A stretch of DNA of 13,954 nt from JBGPIT01 sp041485125 (GTDB lineage: Bacteria > Desulfobacterota > Binatia > UTPRO1). The position numbers and the translations under genes were made by a program. Where the stretch lies: NCBI GenBank assembly GCA_041485125.1, contig JBGPIT010000091.1, forward strand, positions 1-13,954, given 5' to 3'. Positions 1 to 6,252 of this stretch are shown here, one piece after another. Numbering within the stretch: the stretch's first letter is position 1; each line of letters starts with the position of its first letter. The notes below the pieces were generated by a model. It was given only the letters and a program-made list of their open reading frames with translations, ran no database searches and was not told where the DNA came from.

Positions 1-426
1 CAGCGCGGCCTGGTCGTGGCGCGCAACGGCAGCGGCGCCCGCATCGATCTCGGCGGCGGCGACTTCGCCGGTGTCTCGGTCGTGAACAACCTGCCGTGCG
101 CGTCGGGCGGCGATTGCTCGAGCGGTCAGAACAAGTTCTGCGCTCTCGGCACCGGCGCACAGATCGGCGTCTGGAACGTCACCGACTGCCCGTGCATCAA
201 CCGCCTCTGCAACGGCGCGCTCGGCACCTGCACCGTCGACTCGTGCGCGCCGCTCGATCGCGACGGCACCTGCCTCGGCAGCGGCGGCGCCGGTGCCTCG
301 ATCGGCAACCGCTCGAACTGTGCGCGCACCACCGGCGCGGTCCCGCTGGACGTGAAAGATACCGGGACGAGCAGCACCGCGACTGCCGGCCTCAGCGTCT
401 GCAGCGACGTCGACTGCGACTTCTGA
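1..426 (+). CDS. Cys-rich, probably exported protein (C-terminal part, 5' truncated)
   Basis: The reading frame is open from the first base to a TGA at 424-426, giving 141 residues with no visible start, so the gene begins outside the window. The GTG at 16 opens no signal peptide and is probably not the true start. The visible part is low-complexity: Gly, Ser, Asp and Asn are abundant and there are twelve cysteines, including DCPC and pairs spaced like disulphide-forming repeats. The first 30 residues (ARNGSGARIDLGGG, then FAGVSVVNN) resemble the end of a beta-helix or beta-strand repeat protein. The cysteines argue for export to an oxidising compartment. I do not recognise a family. It is convergent with exbD, with only 9 bp between the two stop codons, so no functional link is implied. 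Existence of the gene is fairly sure; its function is unknown. Confidence 0.6.
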   Translation, partial: QRGLVVARNGSGARIDLGGGDFAGVSVVNNLPCASGGDCSSGQNKFCALGTGAQIGVWNVTDCPCINRLCNGALGTCTVDSCAPLDRDGTCLGSGGAGASIGNRSNCARTTGAVPLDVKDTGTSSTATAGLSVCSDVDCDF

Positions 427-460
427 GCGGAGTGCTCAGCCCGCGCGCTCGACGCTGAGC
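425..460. terminator. Possible hairpin at convergent gene ends
   Basis: GCTCAGC at 434-440 pairs perfectly with GCTGAGC at 454-460 across a 13-nt GC-rich loop. It spans the last codons of exbD and lies just past the stop of the left-edge gene, where a shared terminator would be expected. There is no T-run on either side and the stem lies partly in coding sequence, so it may be chance in such GC-rich DNA. Confidence 0.2.
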
Positions 461-861
461 GCGAACTTGTGGACGCCGCTCTGGCGCAGCAGGTCCATGA
501 GCCGCACCACATCGCCGTGGGAGACGGCGCGGTCGGCGGCGATCACGGCCTGGAGATCGGGCTTCTGCGGCAGCGCGCCGGCGACGTAGCTCCGCACGTC
601 GTCCTCGGAGACGTGCTTGCCGTTCATCGACAGCACGCCTTCCTTGTCGAGCTGGATCTCGAGCGTCGTGGAGACGGTCTCCTCGCCGGTCGCGGCCTTC
701 GGCAGCTGCACCGGGAGACCGGGCTGCACGATGAACGTCGCCGTCACCATGAAGATGATGAGCAGGACGAGCATGATGTCGACCAGCGGCGTGACGTTGA
801 TGTCGACGATCATCGGCGCGTCGTCGTCGTCCTGATAGCTGCTACCGAGGGTCGCCGACAT
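436..861 (-). CDS. exbD: ExbD/TolR-family biopolymer transport protein
   Basis: This 141-residue protein has the usual ExbD length. A short acidic cytoplasmic N-terminus (four Asp at 11-14) is followed by the signature INVTPLVDIMLVLLIIFM and one membrane helix at about 26-45. Asp28 sits where the essential proton-carrying Asp of ExbD/TolR lies. The rest is a periplasmic domain. ExbD works with ExbB as a proton-driven stator that energises TonB-dependent outer-membrane uptake; TolR does the same for Tol-Pal. The start is an ATG whose A is shared with the TGA of exbB (TGATG), which indicates translational coupling. ExbD and TolR cannot be told apart firmly here; the lack of tolA, tolB or pal nearby favours an ExbD-type role. 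Being last in an operon led by opgG hints at a job in glucan or sugar uptake, which is inference. Confidence 0.9.
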   Translation of the reverse strand: MSATLGSSYQDDDDAPMIVDINVTPLVDIMLVLLIIFMVTATFIVQPGLPVQLPKAATGEETVSTTLEIQLDKEGVLSMNGKHVSEDDVRSYVAGALPQKPDLQAVIAADRAVSHGDVVRLMDLLRQSGVHKFALSVERAG

Positions 862-1547
862 CAGGCCATCTCCGCCGTCGCCGGCGTGGCGCTGCGCGGG
901 CTACCGTGGCGGCGCTCGCCGGCGGCCGGCGCGCCGCTCGCCGCGGCGACGATCGCGTGCGCGATCTCGTCGGCGCGTGCGACGCGGGTGCGGACGCGGC
1001 GCTGGAAGTAGTTGAACGCGACCACCGCGGGGATCGCGACCAGGAGGCCGATCGCGGTCGCGACCAGCGCCTCCGAGATACCGCTCATCACGACGGTCGC
1101 GCCGCCGCCGGCATTGTGCGCGAGCTCGTGAAAGGCCCGGATGATGCCGAGCACCGTGCCGAGGAGGCCGATGAAAGGCGCGTTGTTGCCGAGGGTCCCG
1201 AGCACCACGAGGTTGCGCTCGAGGTTGAGGCGCTCGCGGCCGCGCACGCCGATCATCGCCTCGGCGGCGGCGCTCGGGCCGCGCGGCGCATAGGCGAGGC
1301 CCTCGAGCGCGACCCGCGCCTCGATGCCGCCGCGCCCGCCGAGAAGCGCGCGGGCGCCGGCGAAATCGCCCGCCACCACGGTGCTCTTGAAGTCGGCGAT
1401 CATGTCGTCGGAGAGCGTCCCGGACGCGAGCGCGACCAGGCGTTCGATGATGATCGCGATCGAGACCACGCTGAGCGCGATCAGGATCCACAGCACCCAG
1501 TCGGTGCCGAGCAGCGTGAAGGCGAGAAATCGTTCCGTCAGACCCAT
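861..1547 (-). CDS. exbB: ExbB/TolQ/MotA-family proton channel protein
   Basis: The product has 228 residues, close to normal ExbB length. There are three membrane segments: about 14-35, 112-137 and 158-180. The second holds the conserved GLLGTVLGII motif and the third follows SEALVATAIGLLVAIPA, both typical of the MotA/TolQ/ExbB channel fold. The large cytoplasmic loop lies between helices 1 and 2. The C-terminal 40 residues are Ala/Arg rich and look like a variable tail. The ATG is preceded by AGGAA at 1554-1558, six bases upstream, which supports this start. The stop shares a base with the exbD start. It forms the stator complex with ExbD in the inner membrane and uses the proton gradient to drive a TonB-like partner. 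Only 23 bp separate it from the end of opgG, so the three genes form one transcript. Confidence 0.9.
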   Translation of the reverse strand: MGLTERFLAFTLLGTDWVLWILIALSVVSIAIIIERLVALASGTLSDDMIADFKSTVVAGDFAGARALLGGRGGIEARVALEGLAYAPRGPSAAAEAMIGVRGRERLNLERNLVVLGTLGNNAPFIGLLGTVLGIIRAFHELAHNAGGGATVVMSGISEALVATAIGLLVAIPAVVAFNYFQRRVRTRVARADEIAHAIVAAASGAPAAGERRHGSPRSATPATAEMA

Positions 1548-1570
1548 GCAGCGTTCCTATCGCACGCCGC

Positions 1571-3148
1571 TCACGGCACCAACTGGTACGCCCACGTCTC
1601 GGTGAGCGTGGCGCTGTCCTTGTCGAGGAACGCGCGGAGATCGACCGGGGCATTCCGCCTCGGCCGCACTTGGAAGGTGAGCCGCCAGCCGCCGGTCACC
1701 GGGTTCTTGACGACGTGCTGATCGAGCAGCTCCGCGACGTCGTCGTCCGGTGCGATCGTCACGTCGGCGCGCAGCACCTGGTCGCCGGCGATCGTTTGGA
1801 GCGCCTTGCCGTCGAAGTCGATGATGAAGCGGCGCGCGTTCTCCTTGTTGCCGTTGTCGCGCCGGGTGGCGATCGTACGGCCCGCCGGCGGCCGGCTCGG
1901 ATCGTCGCCGTACCAGGAGAGCGTGTAGGCGAACGCGAACGGCTCGTCGCGCTTCGGCTGGCGCTCGGGCACCCAGTACGCGACCACGTTGTCGTTGGTG
2001 TCGGACTTGGTGGGGATCTCGACCAGCTCGATCTGCCCGGCGCCCCAGTCGCCGTGCGGCGTGATCCAGGCGCTCGGCCGTTGCTCCGCGTGGGTCTCGA
2101 GGTCCTGGTAGCTGGCGAAGTCGCGGTCGCGCTGGACCAGGCCGAAGCCGCGCACCGCCGTCATGCGGAACTTGCTGACTTGAAGACTCTTCGGGTTGTC
2201 GAGCGGACGCCACAGCCAGTCGCCGCCGCCGTCGTTCATCGCGAGCCCGTCGGAGTCGTGCACCTCGGGACGGAAGTCGTCGAACTGGCGCGCGGTGTTC
2301 TCGCCGTGAAAGAACATGCTGGTGAGCGGCGCGAGCCCGAGCTTCTGGACCTCCTTGCGCAGGAAGAGCCGCGCCTCGACGTCGAGGGTCGTCTGCTCAC
2401 CGGGCGTCACGACGAAGCGGTACGCGCCGGTCAGGCTCGCGCTGTCGAGGAGCGCGAGCACGACGAGCTCGTGCGCGTGCGGCGCCGGCTGCAGCAGCCA
2501 GAACTCCTTGAAGAACGGGAACTCCTCACCGGACGGCAACGCGGTATCGATCGCGAGCCCGCGCGCCGAGAGGCCGAAGACCTGATCGCGCCCGACGCCG
2601 CGCAGGTAGCTCGCGCCGAGAAAGACCAGCACCTCGTCGTAGTACTTCGGACTCTTGATCGGCGCGTGGATGCGAAAGCCGGCGTAGCCGAGCTTCTGCG
2701 GCACGCGGCTCGCGAAGTCGTTCGAGCCGTAGTCGAATTGGCTCGGTGTGAACCCGAGCGGGTGGACGCCCCTCGCGTCGACGACGTTCACCGCGACGGT
2801 GCGATCGTAGTAAAGGCCGGGGTGAAAGAACTGGATCTGGAAGGGAGAGCCCGGATCACGCCACAACGTCTGATCGGGACGGAAGCGGATGTCGCGCCAC
2901 TGGTCGTAGGTGATCTTGGTGAGCCACTCGGGCACCCGGACCTTGGGATCCTTGAACGGCTCCTGCGCGAGCGCCTTCGCCTGCTCGGCGATGTCGTCGA
3001 GGTCGAACTTGGGCGCCGCGGGCGTGGCATGCACGGTCGGCGCCGCATGCGCCCGGGCAGGGGGCGCGACGACGACGCTCAGGGCCGTCGCGGCGAGGAC
3101 CACCGCGCACACGATGGTCGTACGGTTCGGAATGGAATGGACGGTCAT
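1571..3148 (-). CDS. opgG: OpgG/MdoG-family periplasmic glucan protein (GH186-like)
   Basis: The 525-residue product matches OpgG/OpgD in length. It begins with a Sec signal peptide: a hydrophobic core at about 12-28 and a likely cut after ARA (residue 33). The mature part starts FDLDDIAEQAKALA and continues with family hallmarks: YDQWRDIRFRPDQTLW, then FQIQFFHPGLYYDR, FDYGSNDF, FAGYR-like segments, and the C-terminal HGDWGAGQIELVEIPT followed by SDTNDNVVAYW. OpgG was long assigned to periplasmic glucan biosynthesis. The family (GH186) is now known to include beta-1,2-glucanases and transglycosylases. Asp367 in GDWG lies in the conserved region where catalytic acids have been proposed, though I cannot confirm the assignment. 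OpgG is usually paired with the glucosyltransferase OpgH; here the partners are exbB and exbD, and a sugar ABC operon is divergent. This suggests glucan breakdown or transfer rather than classic synthesis (inference). The ATG at 3146-3148 is the only start giving a signal peptide, though no clear Shine-Dalgarno precedes it. Confidence 0.88.
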   Translation of the reverse strand: MTVHSIPNRTTIVCAVVLAATALSVVVAPPARAHAAPTVHATPAAPKFDLDDIAEQAKALAQEPFKDPKVRVPEWLTKITYDQWRDIRFRPDQTLWRDPGSPFQIQFFHPGLYYDRTVAVNVVDARGVHPLGFTPSQFDYGSNDFASRVPQKLGYAGFRIHAPIKSPKYYDEVLVFLGASYLRGVGRDQVFGLSARGLAIDTALPSGEEFPFFKEFWLLQPAPHAHELVVLALLDSASLTGAYRFVVTPGEQTTLDVEARLFLRKEVQKLGLAPLTSMFFHGENTARQFDDFRPEVHDSDGLAMNDGGGDWLWRPLDNPKSLQVSKFRMTAVRGFGLVQRDRDFASYQDLETHAEQRPSAWITPHGDWGAGQIELVEIPTKSDTNDNVVAYWVPERQPKRDEPFAFAYTLSWYGDDPSRPPAGRTIATRRDNGNKENARRFIIDFDGKALQTIAGDQVLRADVTIAPDDDVAELLDQHVVKNPVTGGWRLTFQVRPRRNAPVDLRAFLDKDSATLTETWAYQLVP

Positions 3149-3196
3149 CCGCAGTCTTCGGGACTCGACGAGCCGTTGTCCATTGTCCACGGGCGC
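3149..3196. promoter_or_regulatory. Divergent control region with tandem TTGTCCA repeat
   Basis: Only 48 bp separate the divergent starts of opgG and the binding-protein gene, so promoters and operators for both directions must be compressed here or extend into the genes. The exact tandem direct repeat TTGTCCA-TTGTCCA lies at 3176-3189. Read on the minus strand it gives two TGGACA boxes, each one base from the TTGACA -35 consensus. The sequence 17 bp after the second box is a poor -10. The repeat could be a regulator site or a -35 element for opgG. No operator family is recognisable. Confidence 0.3.
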
Positions 3197-4507
3197 GTGC
3201 AGGTCAAGCGGGGCCGTGGTCTCGCCTGCGCCGTCGCCATGGCGCTGACTCTCGGGTTGCCGGCGTGCGCGCGCGATCGCGGCGGCACCACCGTCGTCGA
3301 GTTTTGGGCGATGGGGCGCGAGGGCGAGGTCGTGCAAGGGATGGTCCCGGACTTCGAGCGCCGGAATCCCGGCGTGCGCGTGCGCGTCCAGCAGGTCCCC
3401 TGGAGCGCCGCCCACGAGAAGCTGCTGACGGCGTACGTCGGGCGGACCATGCCCGACGTCTTCCAGGCCGGGAATACCTGGCTCCCCGAGCTCGTCGCCC
3501 TGGGCGCGCTCGAGCGGCTCGACGACCGGCTGCGCACGTCGTCGGCGATCGCGACCGACGACTACTTCGACGGCATCCGCGCGACCAACGAGATCGAGGG
3601 TGGGACCTACGGGGTGCCGTGGTACGTCGACACCCGCGTGCTCTTCTACCGGAGCGACCTGCTGCGCGAGGCCGGCTACGCCACGCCGCCGGCGACCTGG
3701 AGCGCGTGGCGCGACGCGATGGAGCGCGTGAAGCGCGCCGCCGGCCCCTATCGCTACGCGGTCCTGCTGCCGATCACCGAGTGGCAGACGCCGGTGATCC
3801 TCGCCCTGCAACGCGGCGCCGAGCTGCTGCGCGACGGCGACCGCTACGGCAACTTCGAGAGCCCGACGTGTCGTGACGCGTTCGGGTTCTACCTGGACCT
3901 CTTCGCGCGCGACCTCGCGCCGCGCGCCGGCGAGGCACAGGTCGCGAACCTGTACCAGGACTTCGCGAACGGCTACTTCGCTTTCTACGTGAGCGGACCG
4001 TGGAACATCGGCGAGTTCAGCCGCCGCCTCCCTGCCGAGCTGAACGGGCGCTGGGCGACGGCGCCGATGCCCGCGCCGGACGGTGACGAGTACCCCGGCG
4101 TCTCGCTCGCGGGCGGCGCGAGCCTCGCCGTTCTCGCGGCGTCGCCGCGACGCGACGCCGCCTGGCGCTGGGTCGAGTACCTCTCCGAGCCGCCCCAGCA
4201 GCGTGCCTTCCATCGCCTGACCGGCGATCTGCCGGCGCGTCGCAGCGCCTGGGACGACGCGACGTTGCGGGAGACGCCGCAGACGCAGGCGTTCTGGGCG
4301 CAGCTCGAGCACGTGCGCGCGACGCCGAAGATTCCCGAGTGGGAACGCATCGCGAGCAAGATCGGCGAGCACGCCGAGGCGGCGATCCGCGGCCGTGCCG
4401 GCATCGACGCGACCCTCGCCGCGCTCGACCGCGACGTCGACGTGATCCTCGAGAAGCGGCGCTGGATGCTCGACCGCCGCGCGGGCGGGCGCGCCGCCGT
4501 CCCATGA
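3197..4507 (+). CDS. Extracellular sugar-binding lipoprotein of an ABC importer (MalE/UgpB-like)
   Basis: From the GTG at 3197 the product has 436 residues. It starts with a basic n-region (QVKRGRG), a hydrophobic stretch and the lipobox LPAC with Cys24, so it should be a membrane-anchored lipoprotein. The ATG at 3239 would remove the basic n-region and is less likely. No clear Shine-Dalgarno is seen. The mature part follows the cluster B, family 1 solute-binding pattern: VVEFWAMGREGEVVQGMVPDF, then NPGVRVRVQQVPW, MPDVFQAGNTWLPEL, YGVPWYVDTRVLFYR, and the later FVSGPWNIGEF-like stretch and PGVSLAGGASLAV. It captures an oligosaccharide and hands it to the two permeases next door. Its stop overlaps the next start (ATGA). 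The substrate cannot be read from the sequence; the neighbouring GH94 and OpgG genes suggest a beta-1,2-gluco-oligosaccharide. Confidence 0.87.
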   Translation: MQVKRGRGLACAVAMALTLGLPACARDRGGTTVVEFWAMGREGEVVQGMVPDFERRNPGVRVRVQQVPWSAAHEKLLTAYVGRTMPDVFQAGNTWLPELVALGALERLDDRLRTSSAIATDDYFDGIRATNEIEGGTYGVPWYVDTRVLFYRSDLLREAGYATPPATWSAWRDAMERVKRAAGPYRYAVLLPITEWQTPVILALQRGAELLRDGDRYGNFESPTCRDAFGFYLDLFARDLAPRAGEAQVANLYQDFANGYFAFYVSGPWNIGEFSRRLPAELNGRWATAPMPAPDGDEYPGVSLAGGASLAVLAASPRRDAAWRWVEYLSEPPQQRAFHRLTGDLPARRSAWDDATLRETPQTQAFWAQLEHVRATPKIPEWERIASKIGEHAEAAIRGRAGIDATLAALDRDVDVILEKRRWMLDRRAGGRAAVP

Positions 4508-5412
4508 AGGCCGACACCACGGAGGCGCGCGAGCGCGCGGGCTGGTGGTTCATCGCGCCCGCCCTGACGGTGATCGCGGCGTTCTTCTTCGTGCCGGTGC
4601 TGGCTTCGGTCGTCCTGAGCCTCACCGACTTCGACATCTACGCGATCGCGAGCCGGGCGAATCTCCGGTTGCTCTGGGGCGAGAACTACAGCCGGCTGCT
4701 GCGCGATCCGCTCTTCTGGGTCGCGCTCCGGAACACCGCCTACTTCGTCGCGGTCGGCGGCCCGCTCTCGATCGCGGTCTCGCTCGGCGCCGCGCTGCTG
4801 CTCTCGGCGCGCGTGGTGCGTTGGAAGGGCGTCTTTCGGACGATCTTTTTCTTGCCTGTCGTGACGACGTTGGTCGCGATCGCGGTGGTGTGGCGCTACG
4901 TCTACCACCCGCGCTTCGGCCTCCTGAATCAGGCGTTGGCGCTGGTCGGCGTCGCGCCGATCGACTGGCTCGGCGACCCGCGCTTCGCGATGCCGGCGAT
5001 CATCATCATGGCGGTGTGGAAGAACTTCGGCTTCAACATGGTGATCTTCATCGCCGGCCTGCAGAGCATCCCGGAGCGGCTCTACGAGGCGGCGAGCATC
5101 GACGGCGCGGGCGCGGCGGCGCAGCTCCGGCACGTCACGTTGCCGATGCTCGCGCCGACCTTCCTCTTCGTCTCGGTGATGACGATGATCGGCTACTTCC
5201 AGCTCTTCGCCGAGCCCTACGTCATGACCCAAGGCGGGCCCGACCACGCGACCATGAGCGTGGTGCTGCTGATGTACCTGGAAGGATTCCGCTGGTGGAA
5301 CATCGGCTACGCGGCCGCGGTGGCGTTCGTCCTGTTCGCGATCATCCTGGTCTTGACCGGCCTGACGCTCCGACTGCGCCACCTCGCGGCGAGCCGCGAG
5401 GTGGCGTCGTGA
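4504..5412 (+). CDS. ABC sugar permease, MalF/UgpA type
   Basis: The protein has 302 residues and about six membrane helices, including ones near 15-40, 74-100, 112-131, 162-184, 215-235 and 267-288. The inner-membrane coupling loop EAASIDGAG through VTLP at about 195-214 is the EAA motif that docks the ATPase. QGGP at 243-246 is typical of CUT1 family permeases of the MalF/UgpA type. The ATG overlaps the stop of the binding-protein gene in an ATGA junction and there is no Shine-Dalgarno, so translation is probably coupled. It would form a heterodimer with the next gene product to move the bound sugar inwards. Confidence 0.92.
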   Translation: MKADTTEARERAGWWFIAPALTVIAAFFFVPVLASVVLSLTDFDIYAIASRANLRLLWGENYSRLLRDPLFWVALRNTAYFVAVGGPLSIAVSLGAALLLSARVVRWKGVFRTIFFLPVVTTLVAIAVVWRYVYHPRFGLLNQALALVGVAPIDWLGDPRFAMPAIIIMAVWKNFGFNMVIFIAGLQSIPERLYEAASIDGAGAAAQLRHVTLPMLAPTFLFVSVMTMIGYFQLFAEPYVMTQGGPDHATMSVVLLMYLEGFRWWNIGYAAAVAFVLFAIILVLTGLTLRLRHLAASREVAS

Positions 5413-6248
5413 GTCCGCCGCGCGAGGCAACCCACCGCCTCGCCACGGTGCTGATCCACCTCGCGCTCGCGATCGGCGTGGTCGCGACGCTGGTGCCGCT
5501 CGCGTGGATGGTGTCGGCGTCGCTGATGCCGACGGGCGAGGCGACCGCGCTGCCGCCGCGGCTCCTTCCCAGCCGGCCGACGCTCGACCAGTACCGCGCG
5601 CTCTTCACCCGACTCGACCTCGCCCGCGCGCTCGCGAACAGCGCGCTCCTGGCGAGCGCGGTGACCGCGGTGTCGCTGCTGCTGAACTCGCTCGCGGGCT
5701 ACGCCTTCGCGAAGCTGCGTTTCGGGGGACGCGATCGAATCTTCGGCTTCCTCGTTGCCGCGATCGTCATCCCGGGCCAGGTCTCGATGCTGCCGCTCTT
5801 CCTGATCACGCGCCAGCTCGGCCTGGTCGACACCTACCTCGGCGCGATGATCCCGAGCCTCGCCAGCATCTTCGGCATCTTTCTCGTCCGTCAGTACGCG
5901 CTCTCGATCCCGGCGAGCCTGCTCGACGCGGCGCGGATCGACGGCGCCGGCGAGCTCCGCATCTATTGGTCGCTGGTGGTGCCTTTCATCCGGCCGGTCC
6001 TGGTGACGCTCGCGATCTTCACCTTCATGGGGTCGTGGAACGACTTCCTCTGGCCGCTCATCGTCCTCACCGACCGCGACATGCAGACCTTGCCGGTCGC
6101 GCTCGCGACCCTGCTCGGCGAGCACGTCCAGGACACCGAATTGATGATGGCCGGTGCGGTGCTCACCGTGCTACCGGTAGTCGTCTTGTTTTTGGCGCTG
6201 CAGCGGTACTACATCGAAGGCATCGTCACGGGGGGCGTGAAGGGATGA
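5409..6248 (+). CDS. ABC sugar permease, MalG/UgpE type
   Basis: This 279-residue partner permease has about six membrane helices. The EAA-type coupling loop is at about 173-193 (LDAARIDGAGE followed by LVVP). The C-terminus GIVTGGVKG is the characteristic MalG-family ending. The start is a GTG overlapping the stop of the first permease (GTGA). It completes a CUT1-type importer, but no ATP-hydrolysing subunit is encoded in the window. The system must borrow a MalK/MsmX/UgpC-like ATPase from elsewhere, as many CUT1 transporters do. The stop lies 4 bp before the next start. Confidence 0.92.
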   Translation: MSPPREATHRLATVLIHLALAIGVVATLVPLAWMVSASLMPTGEATALPPRLLPSRPTLDQYRALFTRLDLARALANSALLASAVTAVSLLLNSLAGYAFAKLRFGGRDRIFGFLVAAIVIPGQVSMLPLFLITRQLGLVDTYLGAMIPSLASIFGIFLVRQYALSIPASLLDAARIDGAGELRIYWSLVVPFIRPVLVTLAIFTFMGSWNDFLWPLIVLTDRDMQTLPVALATLLGEHVQDTELMMAGAVLTVLPVVVLFLALQRYYIEGIVTGGVKG

Positions 6249-6252
6249 GGGT

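Noticed and set aside
1670..3196. Open plus-strand frame running upstream of the sugar-binding protein across opgG
   Set aside because: It is antisense to opgG and lacks any domain-like sequence. The lipoprotein signal from the GTG at 3197 marks the real start.
3149..4372. Open minus-strand frame that would extend OpgG to about 933 residues
   Set aside because: The extra part is Arg/Ala/Val-rich low-complexity sequence antisense to the sugar-binding protein. The OpgG signal peptide begins at 3148, so the extension is a GC-rich shadow frame.
3239..4507. ATG start for the sugar-binding protein
   Set aside because: It would leave a nine-residue leader with no basic residues before the lipobox Cys. 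The GTG at 3197 gives a normal lipoprotein signal.
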